NCBI RefSeq assembly: GCF_040227235.1
Contig: NZ_JBELNZ010000002.1
Location: 434,001-498,000 of the forward strand
Source: Parafrigoribacterium_A soli
GTDB lineage: Bacteria > Actinomycetota > Actinomycetes > Actinomycetales > Microbacteriaceae
Reading direction: 5' to 3'
DNA: 64,000 nucleotides
The position numbers were made by a program, and so were the translations under genes. The notes beneath the pieces were generated by a model. The model was not told the origin of the DNA. It was given only the letters and a program-made list of their open reading frames with translations, and ran no database searches. Shown in pieces: positions 45,541 through 53,761 of the stretch (positions are counted from its first letter, which is position 1; each line of letters opens with the position of its first letter).

Positions 45541-46899
45541 CTACTGCGCGGAAACCGGCTCGTCGCTGAGTCCGGCAAAGCTTGATTCCTCAACGGCGCC
45601 TACCGCGGCGATCGAGAGTGGCCGCGACGCGAGCTCCGCCGCAAGTTCGCGAACATCGCCCGCGGAGACGAGGGCGAGCCTGCGCAGCGCCTCGTCGAGG
45701 TCGCTGAACTCGCCGAGCGTGATCTCCGAGCGGCCGAGTCGCGACATCCGGGTGTCTGAGTCTTCGAGAGCCAGAGCGGATGCCCCGCTCAGCTGGCCGG
45801 AGGCGCGCCGCACCTCCTCGTCGGTGACTCCCCCGTCTGCCACGCGACGAAACTCGCCCAGGAGGAGCTCGGTGACCTGCCCCACCTTGGCGGGTGAACA
45901 GCCGGCATAGAGCCCGAACAGCCCGGCGTCGGAGTAGCTCGGCGAGAACGAGTAGACGGAATAGGCCAGGCCGCGCTTCTCGCGGATCTCCTGGAACAAC
46001 CGGGACGACATACCGCCGCCGAGAATCGAGTTGAGCATCGCCATGGTGCTGCGTCGATCGTCTGCCGCGGCAATGCCGGGAACGCCGAGCAGAATGTTGG
46101 CCTGTTCGATGGGGCGCTGGACCACGACGAGCGGGCTGCCGCGATCGATCACGCCGGCGCTCGGGTCTCGTCGCTCGACGGGCGCTGCCTCGGCACCGAG
46201 GTCCCACCCGGCGGCGACGAGAGCGGTCTGCACCGCAGCAACGAGCACGTCGTGGTCGACGGCACCGGCGACGGTGATGACGAGGTCCTGGGCGCGATAG
46301 TTCGCCTGGTAGTGCGACCACACCGACTCGCGCGTCGCCGCCTGGATCGTCTCGGGGCTGCCGCCGATGGGGCGCCCGAGCGGGTGCGCGCCCAGCACGG
46401 CCTCGAAGAAGCGTTCACTCGTTACATCCGCCGGATCGTCGTCGGCCATGGCCAGTTCTTCGAGGATGACCCCGCGCTCGTTCTCGAACTCGACCGGATC
46501 GAGCAGTGACGAGGTGAACATGTCGGAGAGCACCTCGACGGCCATTCCGAGATCACGATCCTGCACCTTGGCGTAGTAGCAGGTGTACTCCTTGGCCGTC
46601 ATGGCGTTGTGCTCGCCACCGACGGCGTCGAAGCTCACGGCGATGTCGAGCGCGCTGCGGGAGCGGGTGCCCTTGAAGAGGAGGTGCTCGAGGAAGTGGG
46701 TGCTCCCATAGGTATGGAGCTGCTCGTCGCGAGATCCGACCGCGACCCAGTAGCCGATCGTCGCGCTGCGCGCTCCCGGCACCTGCTCGCTGAGGATGCG
46801 GACCCCGCTCGGTAGGATCGAACGCCGCACGAGCGAATCACCCGCTGCGGTGAAAGAGAGTTCTGACACGCCCAGGGGAAGCTCAACTGCGCCGTTCAC
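45541..46899 (-). CDS. M16-family zinc metallopeptidase (PepR-like)
   Basis: 452 residues, two half-insulinase domains. The inverted zinc motif HFLEH is at 68-72 with the third ligand Glu in VILEELAM about 75 residues on. The R/Y pair of the second half is around GLAYSVYSFSPSY. The gene follows pnp in many actinobacteria; here three genes separate them. TAGGCT (46907-46912) ends 7 nt before GTG 46899: leaderless. Processing of peptides or signal fragments is the family role. Confidence 0.93.
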   Translation of the reverse strand: MNGAVELPLGVSELSFTAAGDSLVRRSILPSGVRILSEQVPGARSATIGYWVAVGSRDEQLHTYGSTHFLEHLLFKGTRSRSALDIAVSFDAVGGEHNAMTAKEYTCYYAKVQDRDLGMAVEVLSDMFTSSLLDPVEFENERGVILEELAMADDDPADVTSERFFEAVLGAHPLGRPIGGSPETIQAATRESVWSHYQANYRAQDLVITVAGAVDHDVLVAAVQTALVAAGWDLGAEAAPVERRDPSAGVIDRGSPLVVVQRPIEQANILLGVPGIAAADDRRSTMAMLNSILGGGMSSRLFQEIREKRGLAYSVYSFSPSYSDAGLFGLYAGCSPAKVGQVTELLLGEFRRVADGGVTDEEVRRASGQLSGASALALEDSDTRMSRLGRSEITLGEFSDLDEALRRLALVSAGDVRELAAELASRPLSIAAVGAVEESSFAGLSDEPVSAQ

Positions 46900-46906
46900 G
46901 CGATCG

Positions 46907-46912
46907 AGCCTA
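46907..46912 (-). promoter_or_regulatory. -10 element, leaderless M16 peptidase gene
   Basis: TAGGCT, 7-nt spacer to GTG 46899, no ribosome-binding site. Confidence 0.55.
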
Positions 46913-46991
46913 CGTCACGTGTCTGACCGTGCGGACCGCCTGTGGACAGCCCTCCCCCGTACTGGGGTACATGAATGTCGCACAAAAAGAG

Positions 46992-47029
46992 GACAAACAG
47001 AGTTGTCTGTCGCATTTCTGTGTTAGCCT
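46992..47029 (+). promoter_or_regulatory. Candidate TetR operator and promoter
   Basis: Two overlapping perfect inverted repeats: GACAA-N6-TTGTC (46992-47007) and ACAGA-N4-TCTGT (46997-47010). TGTTAGCCT (47021-47029) could be an extended -10. This lies in the 354-bp gap before the TetR gene; the rest of the gap (47030-47240) shows nothing I can name. Autoregulation is inferred. Confidence 0.45.
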
Positions 47030-47253
47030 CCAGATGTTGGAGAATTGAGCGGCTTACCCCGGGAGATTCGCGCAATCGGATTCACCCCGAAATCCACCTG
47101 CACAGGCCGCCACCCGAAGGCGGAGCACAACACGCAGCACCGCGAGATCGAAGATTCTCGCGTCATGGAAGTCGACCGAACGCTCCTCCGAGTTTGGTCT
47201 GCTTCCGAGCGGCTTTGAGGATACCTAGCCGAATCGCCGAAGGGAGCCACGTT

Positions 47254-47898
47254 GTGACGGTTGTTGAGTCTGATCCGACCGCGCAGCGTGGCCCCGTGGC
47301 CACCTCCGGACCATGGGCCAAGCAGCGCATCCTGGAGACCGCAGACCGCCTGTTCTCCGACGAGGGGATTCACACGGTCGGCATCGACCGACTGATCAGT
47401 GAGTCCGGCGTCACCAAGGCCACGTTCTACAAGCACTACGGCGCCAAGGACCGACTCATCATCGAGTACGTGAAGAACCGGCACGCGAGCGTCAAGTCCG
47501 ACATCGAGCCCGTGGTCGCGCAGGCGGTCACCCCCGCAGCGGCGCTCAGGGAACTCTTCGCCATGGTCGAACGAGACACGCAGCGCGTGGGATTCCGCGG
47601 CTGTCCCTTCGTCAATGCGGCGGCGGAATACCCCGACCCGCGTCACCCAGTGAGGGCCGTCGTGGCCGAACACCGTGACTGGTACACAGGGATGTTGGCG
47701 AGCCTCCTCAAGCAACTCAATCATCCGCTGCCCGGCGACGCGGCAGACGACCTCATGTTGATCAGGGACGGCGCGATGGCGGGAGCCTATGCGGGCGACT
47801 TCGTCGCCGTGGGCGCGGCACTGGCCAGAGCAGTCAGCCGGATCATGACCGAGATCGGTGTGCACAGCACAGAGGTAGACAGCCCCGTCTCCGCCTGA
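47254..47898 (+). CDS. TetR-family transcriptional regulator
   Basis: 214 residues from GTG 47254, with AAGGGAG 7 nt upstream; a longer frame from 46975 crosses the likely promoter. N-terminal helix-turn-helix at about 35-62 (HTVGIDRLISESGVTKATFYKHYG). The C-terminal ligand domain contains RGCPFVNAAAEYPDP, a motif common in a TetR group that senses small oxidised or aromatic compounds, though the ligand is unknown. Convergent with an aldo/keto reductase gene, which may be a target. Confidence 0.9.
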   Translation: MTVVESDPTAQRGPVATSGPWAKQRILETADRLFSDEGIHTVGIDRLISESGVTKATFYKHYGAKDRLIIEYVKNRHASVKSDIEPVVAQAVTPAAALRELFAMVERDTQRVGFRGCPFVNAAAEYPDPRHPVRAVVAEHRDWYTGMLASLLKQLNHPLPGDAADDLMLIRDGAMAGAYAGDFVAVGAALARAVSRIMTEIGVHSTEVDSPVSA

Positions 47899-47940
47899 CG
47901 CGCGCACCCCGCAAGGGGAACGGTGCCACCGCGCGGTGTG

Positions 47941-48936
47941 CTATGAAGCCGAGGCGCGATCGAGCGCCGCGAGCTGGTGCCTCGTGAGCTGGATGTCTGC
48001 GGCCGCCATGAGGGAATCGACCTGGCTCGGGTGGCTCGCACTCGCCACGGGCGCGACCACGTTGGGCTTCGCAAGCAACCAGGCCAGCGCGATGGTGGCC
48101 GGCACCGACTCCTGCACCGCGGCGATCCCGTCGAGACAGGCGAGCGTGCGCAGTCCGCGCTTGTTGAGATACGTCGTGGGCTTGGTGCCGCGCGCTCCCC
48201 TGGCGACATCCGCCCGCGTGCGGTACTTGCCGGTGAGGAAGCCGCCCGCGAGCGCGAATCTCGGCATCACGCCGAGGCCCTGATTGCGCGCCACGCTGGC
48301 GAGCGTTCCCTCATATTCCGCGCGGTGCATGAGGTTGTAGTGGTTCTGCACGGCGACAAGCGGGGTGATGCCGAGCTGGGCCGCGATGACCCTGGCCTCG
48401 ATCAGTCGATTGCCGGAGTGGTGTGACACGCCGAAGTACCGCACCTTGCCCGCGCGAATCAGCCAGTCGACCGCGAGCAGGGTCTCTTCGAAGTCCACGT
48501 TCGGGTCGTCGATGTGCAGATAGAGCAGGTCGAGGTAGCCGGTCTGCAGTCGCTCGAGCGAGGCGTCGACCGCGCGCATGACCGTGCCGGCCGAGAGACC
48601 GGGGTTGTCCGCACTCTTGCCGATCTTGGTGGCGACGACGAGCTGGGAACGATTGCGCCGCTCGCGCATCCAGTTGCCGATCATGATCTCGCTGCGGCCG
48701 CTCGCGTAGGAGTCGGCCGTGTCGATGAAGTTGCCGCCGAGCTCCGCGTAGCGGTCGAGGATGGCGTCCGTCGTCTCGGCATCGGTCGTCCAGCCGAAGA
48801 CGTTGCCTCCGATCGCGAGCGGTGACACGCGCAACTCGGACTGGCCCAGCCTGCGCAGGCGCTGAATAGGCGTGGGCGCGGTCCATTCCGGCTCCCATGC
48901 CCCCATGGGTGCCAGGTCTGGCAGTAGCTGTGTCAT
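47941..48936 (-). CDS. Aldo/keto reductase
   Basis: 331 residues, NADPH-dependent (beta-alpha)8 barrel. The catalytic tetrad is in FIDTADSYASG (Asp, Tyr), VVATKIGKS (Lys) and LLYLHIDDP (His); the end IALAWLLAKPNVVAPVASA is the coenzyme region. Substrate unknown. GGGGGAT lies before ATG 48936. Resembles the YghZ/voltage-channel-beta type by its length. Confidence 0.92.
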   Translation of the reverse strand: MTQLLPDLAPMGAWEPEWTAPTPIQRLRRLGQSELRVSPLAIGGNVFGWTTDAETTDAILDRYAELGGNFIDTADSYASGRSEIMIGNWMRERRNRSQLVVATKIGKSADNPGLSAGTVMRAVDASLERLQTGYLDLLYLHIDDPNVDFEETLLAVDWLIRAGKVRYFGVSHHSGNRLIEARVIAAQLGITPLVAVQNHYNLMHRAEYEGTLASVARNQGLGVMPRFALAGGFLTGKYRTRADVARGARGTKPTTYLNKRGLRTLACLDGIAAVQESVPATIALAWLLAKPNVVAPVASASHPSQVDSLMAAADIQLTRHQLAALDRASAS

Positions 48937-49170
48937 CGTGATCCCCCGTGCGCTCGCGTACCGTCGTCTTCGCCGATTCGGGTGCGTGCGCCTTGTGGGA
49001 CCGAGATTAGCTCAGGCGGGCGCCAAACCACGGGAGGATGCACCAATCGTTACCATTCCGGTTGCACCCAATTCGGGGGCTGCTGCGAGGGCAGCAGAAA
49101 CCCGTGGCCTTTCGACCCCATCGGTGAGAGCGTTGAAGTGCGACGTCTTCGATGAGAAGAAAGGTGCACC

Positions 49171-49545
49171 ATGACCGACCAGACCCCTTCCCATCCCTCC
49201 CGACAGGCTCCCGGATCGGACTCCACCTCCACCAAGGTGACGGAACAGCGGGCGCTGACGAGCGGGAATGGCAATAATTGGCTCGTCATCGGCGGGATCC
49301 TCACGCTGATCTGCGGCGGCATCCTCTTCGCCATGCAGCGGCTCGAACCCGCCGCCGTCGCGTTCACGGGACTCGTGATCGTGGTCGTTCTCTACGCGGC
49401 CATGGTTGTCGTGCGGCTCGTGGCTGCGCCGGGTCGACGGATGCTGTGGAGCCTCGCCGCGCTCACCATCCTGATCGTGATCACGTTCTTCGTCTGCGGG
49501 GGCATCGTGACCGCAACCGAGTGGAGTGGCGCAGCGATCGCCTGA
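49171..49545 (+). CDS. Small membrane protein, unknown function
   Basis: 124 residues: a polar N-terminal tail of 35 residues rich in Ser/Thr/Pro, then three membrane helices (about 37-55, 62-85, 92-115). AAGGTG lies before the ATG. I do not recognise the family. The 234-bp gap to the divergent aldo/keto reductase contains a small CTGCTG/CAGCAG hairpin near 49078-49096 and no gene. Convergent with pnp. Confidence 0.7.
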   Translation: MTDQTPSHPSRQAPGSDSTSTKVTEQRALTSGNGNNWLVIGGILTLICGGILFAMQRLEPAAVAFTGLVIVVVLYAAMVVVRLVAAPGRRMLWSLAALTILIVITFFVCGGIVTATEWSGAAIA

Positions 49546-49551
49546 CCCACG

Positions 49552-49590
49552 CAGTAGTGCCCGCCCCTTGATCGGGAGCGGGCACTACTG
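49552..49590. terminator. Bidirectional terminator hairpin downstream of pnp
   Basis: CAGTAGTGCCCGC (49552-49564) pairs perfectly with GCGGGCACTACTG (49578-49590); CCC/GGG extends the stem over a one-base bulge to a 6-nt loop. It lies between the convergent pnp and small membrane protein genes. Confidence 0.75.
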
Positions 49591-49608
49591 GACTGGCGTT
49601 GCTGTCGA

Positions 49609-51861
49609 CTAGCCTTCGGCCGGAGCCTCGGCGGCGTCGGATGCCTCGGCAGAGTCATCGACGGGAGCGAGCGAGAGCTTTCCGCGGTCGTCGACCTTGG
49701 TGATCTCGACCTGGATCTTCTGGCCGACGGAGAGCACGTCTTCGACGTTCTCCACCCGCTTGCCACCGGCGAGCTTGCGCACCTCGGAGATGTGCAGCAG
49801 GCCATCCTTGCCAGGGGTGAGCGAGACGAAGGCGCCGAAGGTGGCGATCTTCACGACGGTTCCGAGGAACCGCTCCCCTACCTCGGGGTTGAGCGGGTTC
49901 GCGATCGCGTTGACCGCGGCGCGCGCTGCCTCGGCCGACGGACCGTCGACCGCACCGATGAACACGGTGCCGTCATCCTCGATCGAGATGTCTGCTCCGG
50001 TGTCGTCCTGGATCTGGTTGATCGTCTTGCCCTTCGGGCCGATCAGCTCGCCGATCTTGTCGATCGGGATCTGGACCGAGATCACGCGAGGCGCGGTCGG
50101 TGCCATCTCATCCGGTGCGTCGATCGCCGCGTTGATCACGGCGAGGATCGCGGTGCGAGCCTCCTTGGCCTGGCCGAGCGCACCATCGAGCACCGAGGAC
50201 GGGATTCCCGCGAGCTTGGTGTCGAGCTGGATGGCGGTGACGAACTCCGAGGTACCTGCGACCTTGAAGTCCATGTCGCCGAGCGCATCCTCAGCACCCA
50301 GGATGTCGGTGAGAGCCGCGTAGCGGGTCTCGCCGTCGACCTCGTCGGAGACGAGTCCCATCGCGATGCCGGCAACCGGCGCGCGCAGCGGCACACCGGC
50401 GTTCAGCAGCGACAGGGTGGACGCGCAGACGGAACCCATCGAGGTCGAACCGTTGGAGCCGAGAGCCTCGGACACCTGGCGGATCGCGTAGGGGAACTCC
50501 TCGCGAGGCGGCAGCACCGGCACGAGCGCGCGCTCGGCGAGGAAGCCGTGCCCGATCTCGCGACGCTTCGGCGAGCCGACCCGACCGGTCTCACCGGTGG
50601 AGTATGGCGGGAAGTTGTAGTGGTGCAGGTAGCGCTTCTTCTTCACCGGGGCGAGGGAGTCGATCTGCTGCTCCATCTTGAGCATGTTCAGCGTGGTGAC
50701 ACCCAGGATCTGGGTCTCGCCGCGCTGGAAGATCGCGCTGCCGTGAACACGCGGGATGACCTGCACCTCGGCGTCGAGCGGACGGATGTCTGAGGTGCCA
50801 CGACCGTCGATGCGCACGCCCTCGGTGAGGATACGACCGCGAACGATCTTCTTCGTCACCGACTTGTAGGCGGCGCTCACCTGGCCGTTCGCGTTCTCCG
50901 CCAGTTCACCGGCCCCGACCTTCGCCGCGATGGCCTCCTTGACCTCGTCCTTGAGCGCGTCATCCGCGTTCTGGCGCTCGATCTTGTCGGCGATCTGGTA
51001 GATGTCGCGCAGGCGGTCATACGCAATCCCCGCGACGGCGTCGTAGGTGGCCTGCTCGTAGGGCAGGAAGACGGGGTAGTCCTGCACCTCCTTGGCCGCG
51101 TGGGAGGCGAGCTCCATCTGGGCCTTGATGAGCTGCTTGAGGAACGGCTTGGACGCCTCGAGGCCCTGGGCAACGACGGCCTCGTCGGGCTTCGTCGCAC
51201 CACCCTTGATGAGGTCCCAGCTGTGCTCGGTGGCCTCGGCCTCGACCATCATGATCGCGACATCCTCTTCACCGTTCGAATTGGTGATGAGACGGCCGGC
51301 GACGGTGAGGTCGAAGACGGCCTCCTCGAGCTGCGAGAACTTCGGGAAGGCGACCCACTGGTCACCGATCAGCGCGAGACGGATGCCGCCGATCGGTCCG
51401 TTGAACGGAAGTCCCGAGATCTGCGTGCTGAGGCTCGCCGCGTTGATGGCGAGAGCGTCGTAGAACTCGTCGGGCGCGATGGCCAGAACGGTGATGACGA
51501 TCTGCACCTCGTTGCGGAGACCCTCGACGAAGGTCGGGCGAAGCGGACGGTCGATCAGGCGGCAGACGAGAATCGCTTCGGTCGACGGGCGACCCTCGCG
51601 GCGGAAGAAGCTGCCGGGGATCTTGCCTGCGGCGTAGGAGCGCTCCTCGACATCCACCGTCAGCGGGAAGAAGTCGAAGTTGTCTTTCGGGTGCTTGCTG
51701 ACGCTCGTGGCGCTCAGCAGCATGGTCTCCTCGTCGAGGTAGGCAGCGACTGCTCCCTGGGCCTGCTGGGCGAGACGACCGGTTTCAAAGCGCACGGTGC
51801 GCGTGCCGAACTTGCCGTTATCGAGAACGGCTTCGGCTGAGGTGATTTCTGGACCCTCCAT
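49609..51861 (-). CDS. pnp: Polyribonucleotide nucleotidyltransferase
   Basis: 750 residues. Phosphorolytic 3'-5' exoribonuclease, which also adds 3' tails in actinobacteria. Two RNase PH domains (about 15-150 and 340-540, the second with GSNGSTSMGSVCASTLSLLNAG), a helical domain between, a KH domain with ELIGPKGKTINQI near 610 and an S1 domain (GERFLGTVVKIATFGAFV, about 660-730), then an acidic tail. GGAGAAAG precedes ATG 51861. rpsO, normally next door, is 9.4 kb away. Confidence 0.98.
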   Translation of the reverse strand: MEGPEITSAEAVLDNGKFGTRTVRFETGRLAQQAQGAVAAYLDEETMLLSATSVSKHPKDNFDFFPLTVDVEERSYAAGKIPGSFFRREGRPSTEAILVCRLIDRPLRPTFVEGLRNEVQIVITVLAIAPDEFYDALAINAASLSTQISGLPFNGPIGGIRLALIGDQWVAFPKFSQLEEAVFDLTVAGRLITNSNGEEDVAIMMVEAEATEHSWDLIKGGATKPDEAVVAQGLEASKPFLKQLIKAQMELASHAAKEVQDYPVFLPYEQATYDAVAGIAYDRLRDIYQIADKIERQNADDALKDEVKEAIAAKVGAGELAENANGQVSAAYKSVTKKIVRGRILTEGVRIDGRGTSDIRPLDAEVQVIPRVHGSAIFQRGETQILGVTTLNMLKMEQQIDSLAPVKKKRYLHHYNFPPYSTGETGRVGSPKRREIGHGFLAERALVPVLPPREEFPYAIRQVSEALGSNGSTSMGSVCASTLSLLNAGVPLRAPVAGIAMGLVSDEVDGETRYAALTDILGAEDALGDMDFKVAGTSEFVTAIQLDTKLAGIPSSVLDGALGQAKEARTAILAVINAAIDAPDEMAPTAPRVISVQIPIDKIGELIGPKGKTINQIQDDTGADISIEDDGTVFIGAVDGPSAEAARAAVNAIANPLNPEVGERFLGTVVKIATFGAFVSLTPGKDGLLHISEVRKLAGGKRVENVEDVLSVGQKIQVEITKVDDRGKLSLAPVDDSAEASDAAEAPAEG

Positions 51862-52292
51862 AAGGGGGCTTTCTCCTTTGTTTTACGTCGTAACCCCGTG
51901 TGGGTCGCGACTCGTCAAGGAGCAGGAGCGGGTTCGATGACACCTGCGATCGGATGTTCCGAAACGCAGCGTGGTGTACGCGCGAAATCCCTAGAGTGGG
52001 GCGCTTGTCTGGCCAACAGTCGAAATCCGCCAGGATTTCGAGGTCGAGCCTGTCGAGACCTGACCGTCGAAATACTGGAAAACCACCACCGGTGACCAGC
52101 GTCTTGCCGGCCTGCTCCGCAGCTGATCGGTTGTGCTCTCGCGAACGACAGTTAAACCAGTTCAACCTCATTGAGTCTACCAGTTGCCCCCTGCGAGACG
52201 CGAGTACCCGCGCCTGCGGCATGGCGAAGCACAGAATCGGCACGGTGAGGGTCGCCGCGGATACGCTGGAGGCAACCCGAGAGGAGCCGGCA
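51862..52292. promoter_or_regulatory. 431-bp gap: pnp leader and pntA promoter region
   Basis: On the minus strand TAGACT (52174-52179) could start a pnp transcript with a leader of about 300 nt. In it are a perfect hairpin CGAAATCC-N4-GGATTTCG (52021-52040), a dispersed-repeat copy GTCGAGCCTGTCGAG (52044-52058) and an 8-bp palindrome CACCGGTG near 52087. On the plus strand TACGCT near 52263 may be the -10 of pntA. No gene seen. Confidence 0.45.
52021..52058. repeat. Hairpin plus dispersed repeat copy in the pnp leader
   Basis: CGAAATCC and GGATTTCG around a 4-nt loop, followed at once by a copy of the dispersed repeat in the other orientation (GAGCCTGTCGAG). Could be a target for RNase or PNPase autoregulation as known for E. 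coli pnp; inferred. Confidence 0.45.
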
Positions 52293-53444
52293 GTGCTGGT
52301 CGGTGTTGCACGAGAGAGCCAGTCGGGAGAGCGCCGTGTCGCTGCGACTCCCGAAACGGTGGTCCAGCTGAAGAAGCTCGGCCTCGACGTCGCGATCGAG
52401 ACCGGAGCGGGCGCAGAGGCCGATTATCCGGATGCCGCCTACGCCGACGTCGGCGCCGCCCTCGTTGATGCGCTCGCGCTCGGCGAGGTGGACGTGCTCT
52501 GCCATGTGCGACCGCTGACCCCCGCCACGGCGGCCGGTCTGCGGTCTGGCGCAATCACCATCGGGCTCGCCTCGCCCGCATCCGAGCTCGCAACCGTGAG
52601 CGCGCTTGCGAAGGCCGGCGTCACGTCCTTCGCGCTCGAACTCGTGCCGCGCATCTCGCGCGCCCAATCCATGGATGCTCTGAGCTCGCAGGCGCTCGTC
52701 ACGGGATACCGCGCCGTGCTCGAGGCCGCGGTGCGCCTCCCCCGCTTCTTTCCGCTGTACATGACGGCGGCGGGAACGGTTCCGCCCGCGCGGGTGCTCG
52801 TGCTCGGAGCCGGTGTTGCGGGACTGCAGGCCATCGGAACAGCGAAGCGACTCGGTGCGCGGGTGTCGGCCAACGACATCCGGGCCGCCTCGGCCGAAGA
52901 GGTCACGTCGATCGGCGGCACCTTCATCGACCTCGAGCTCGACGCTGCGACCGAGGGCACGGGCGGTTACGCTCGCGCGCTCAGCCAGGATCGCGCGGTG
53001 CGGCAGCGGGAGTTGCTCGCGCCGCACGTCGCTGCGGCCGATGTGCTCATCACGACCGCGGCCATCCCGGGGCGCGCTGCCCCGCTGCTCGTCACGACCG
53101 AGATGGTCGCCGCAATGCGGGCCGGCTCGGTCGTGATCGACCTCGCGGCGGAGTCCGGCGGCAACGTCGAGGGCGTCGTCGCCGGCACCGATGTGGCCGT
53201 ACCCACGACGGCCGGCGACGGTGCCGTGACGCTCGTCGGACTGCGGGATCCCGCATCCGCGGTGGCAACGGATGCCTCGCGACTGTATGCGAAGAACGTC
53301 GCAAACCTGCTCGCGCTCATGGTCGTCGACGGTGCCGTCGCACCCGACTTCGACGACGAGGTGATTGCGGGAGCCGCGCTGACCCGCGACGGGAGCGTAC
53401 TGCACGCCCCCACGGCCGAGGCCATCGAGAAGGAGCAGAAGTAA
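52293..53444 (+). CDS. pntAA: NAD(P) transhydrogenase alpha subunit, part 1 (NAD-binding)
   Basis: 383 residues from GTG 52293 (GAGGAG 6 nt upstream); the longer frame upstream is not coding. Soluble dI domain: VGVARESQSGERRVAATPET at the start, NAD-binding VLVLGAGVAGLQAIGTAKRLGA near 167-188, and RQRELLAPHVAAADVLITTA. Hydride passes from NADH here to NADP+ on PntB, driven by protons. Stop and next start share one base (TAATG). PntA is split in two, as common in actinobacteria. Confidence 0.95.
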   Translation: MLVGVARESQSGERRVAATPETVVQLKKLGLDVAIETGAGAEADYPDAAYADVGAALVDALALGEVDVLCHVRPLTPATAAGLRSGAITIGLASPASELATVSALAKAGVTSFALELVPRISRAQSMDALSSQALVTGYRAVLEAAVRLPRFFPLYMTAAGTVPPARVLVLGAGVAGLQAIGTAKRLGARVSANDIRAASAEEVTSIGGTFIDLELDAATEGTGGYARALSQDRAVRQRELLAPHVAAADVLITTAAIPGRAAPLLVTTEMVAAMRAGSVVIDLAAESGGNVEGVVAGTDVAVPTTAGDGAVTLVGLRDPASAVATDASRLYAKNVANLLALMVVDGAVAPDFDDEVIAGAALTRDGSVLHAPTAEAIEKEQK

Positions 53445-53761
53445 TGGATCCGGTAAGTCTGCTGACCGTGGTGGTGCTCGCCGTGTTCGTGGGCTTCGAG
53501 GTGGTTTCCAAGGTGACCAGCAAGCTGCACACGCCGCTGATGTCCGGGGCGAACGCGATTCACGGGATCATCCTCGTCGGCGCGATCGTCGTCGCCGGGC
53601 AGGCGAGCAACCCGTGGCTGCTCGCCGTCGCACTGCTCGCCGTGCTGCTCGCGACCGCGAACATGGTAGGCGGCTTCGTCGTGACCGACAGGATGCTGGA
53701 GATGTTCCGCGGCAGAAGGAAGCCCAGCGGCGAGGCCGGCGCGAAGGGTGCGGCGAAGTGA
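53444..53761 (+). CDS. pntAB: NAD(P) transhydrogenase alpha subunit, part 2 (membrane)
   Basis: 105 residues, three membrane helices (dII domain, about 5-22, 38-58, 62-85). FVGFEVVSKVTSKLHTPLMSGANAIHGII is the conserved family segment; the run is seen over residues 13-41. Together with PntB it forms the proton channel. Overlaps both neighbours. Short basic tail RGRRKPSGEAGAKGAAK. Confidence 0.94.
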   Translation: MDPVSLLTVVVLAVFVGFEVVSKVTSKLHTPLMSGANAIHGIILVGAIVVAGQASNPWLLAVALLAVLLATANMVGGFVVTDRMLEMFRGRRKPSGEAGAKGAAK

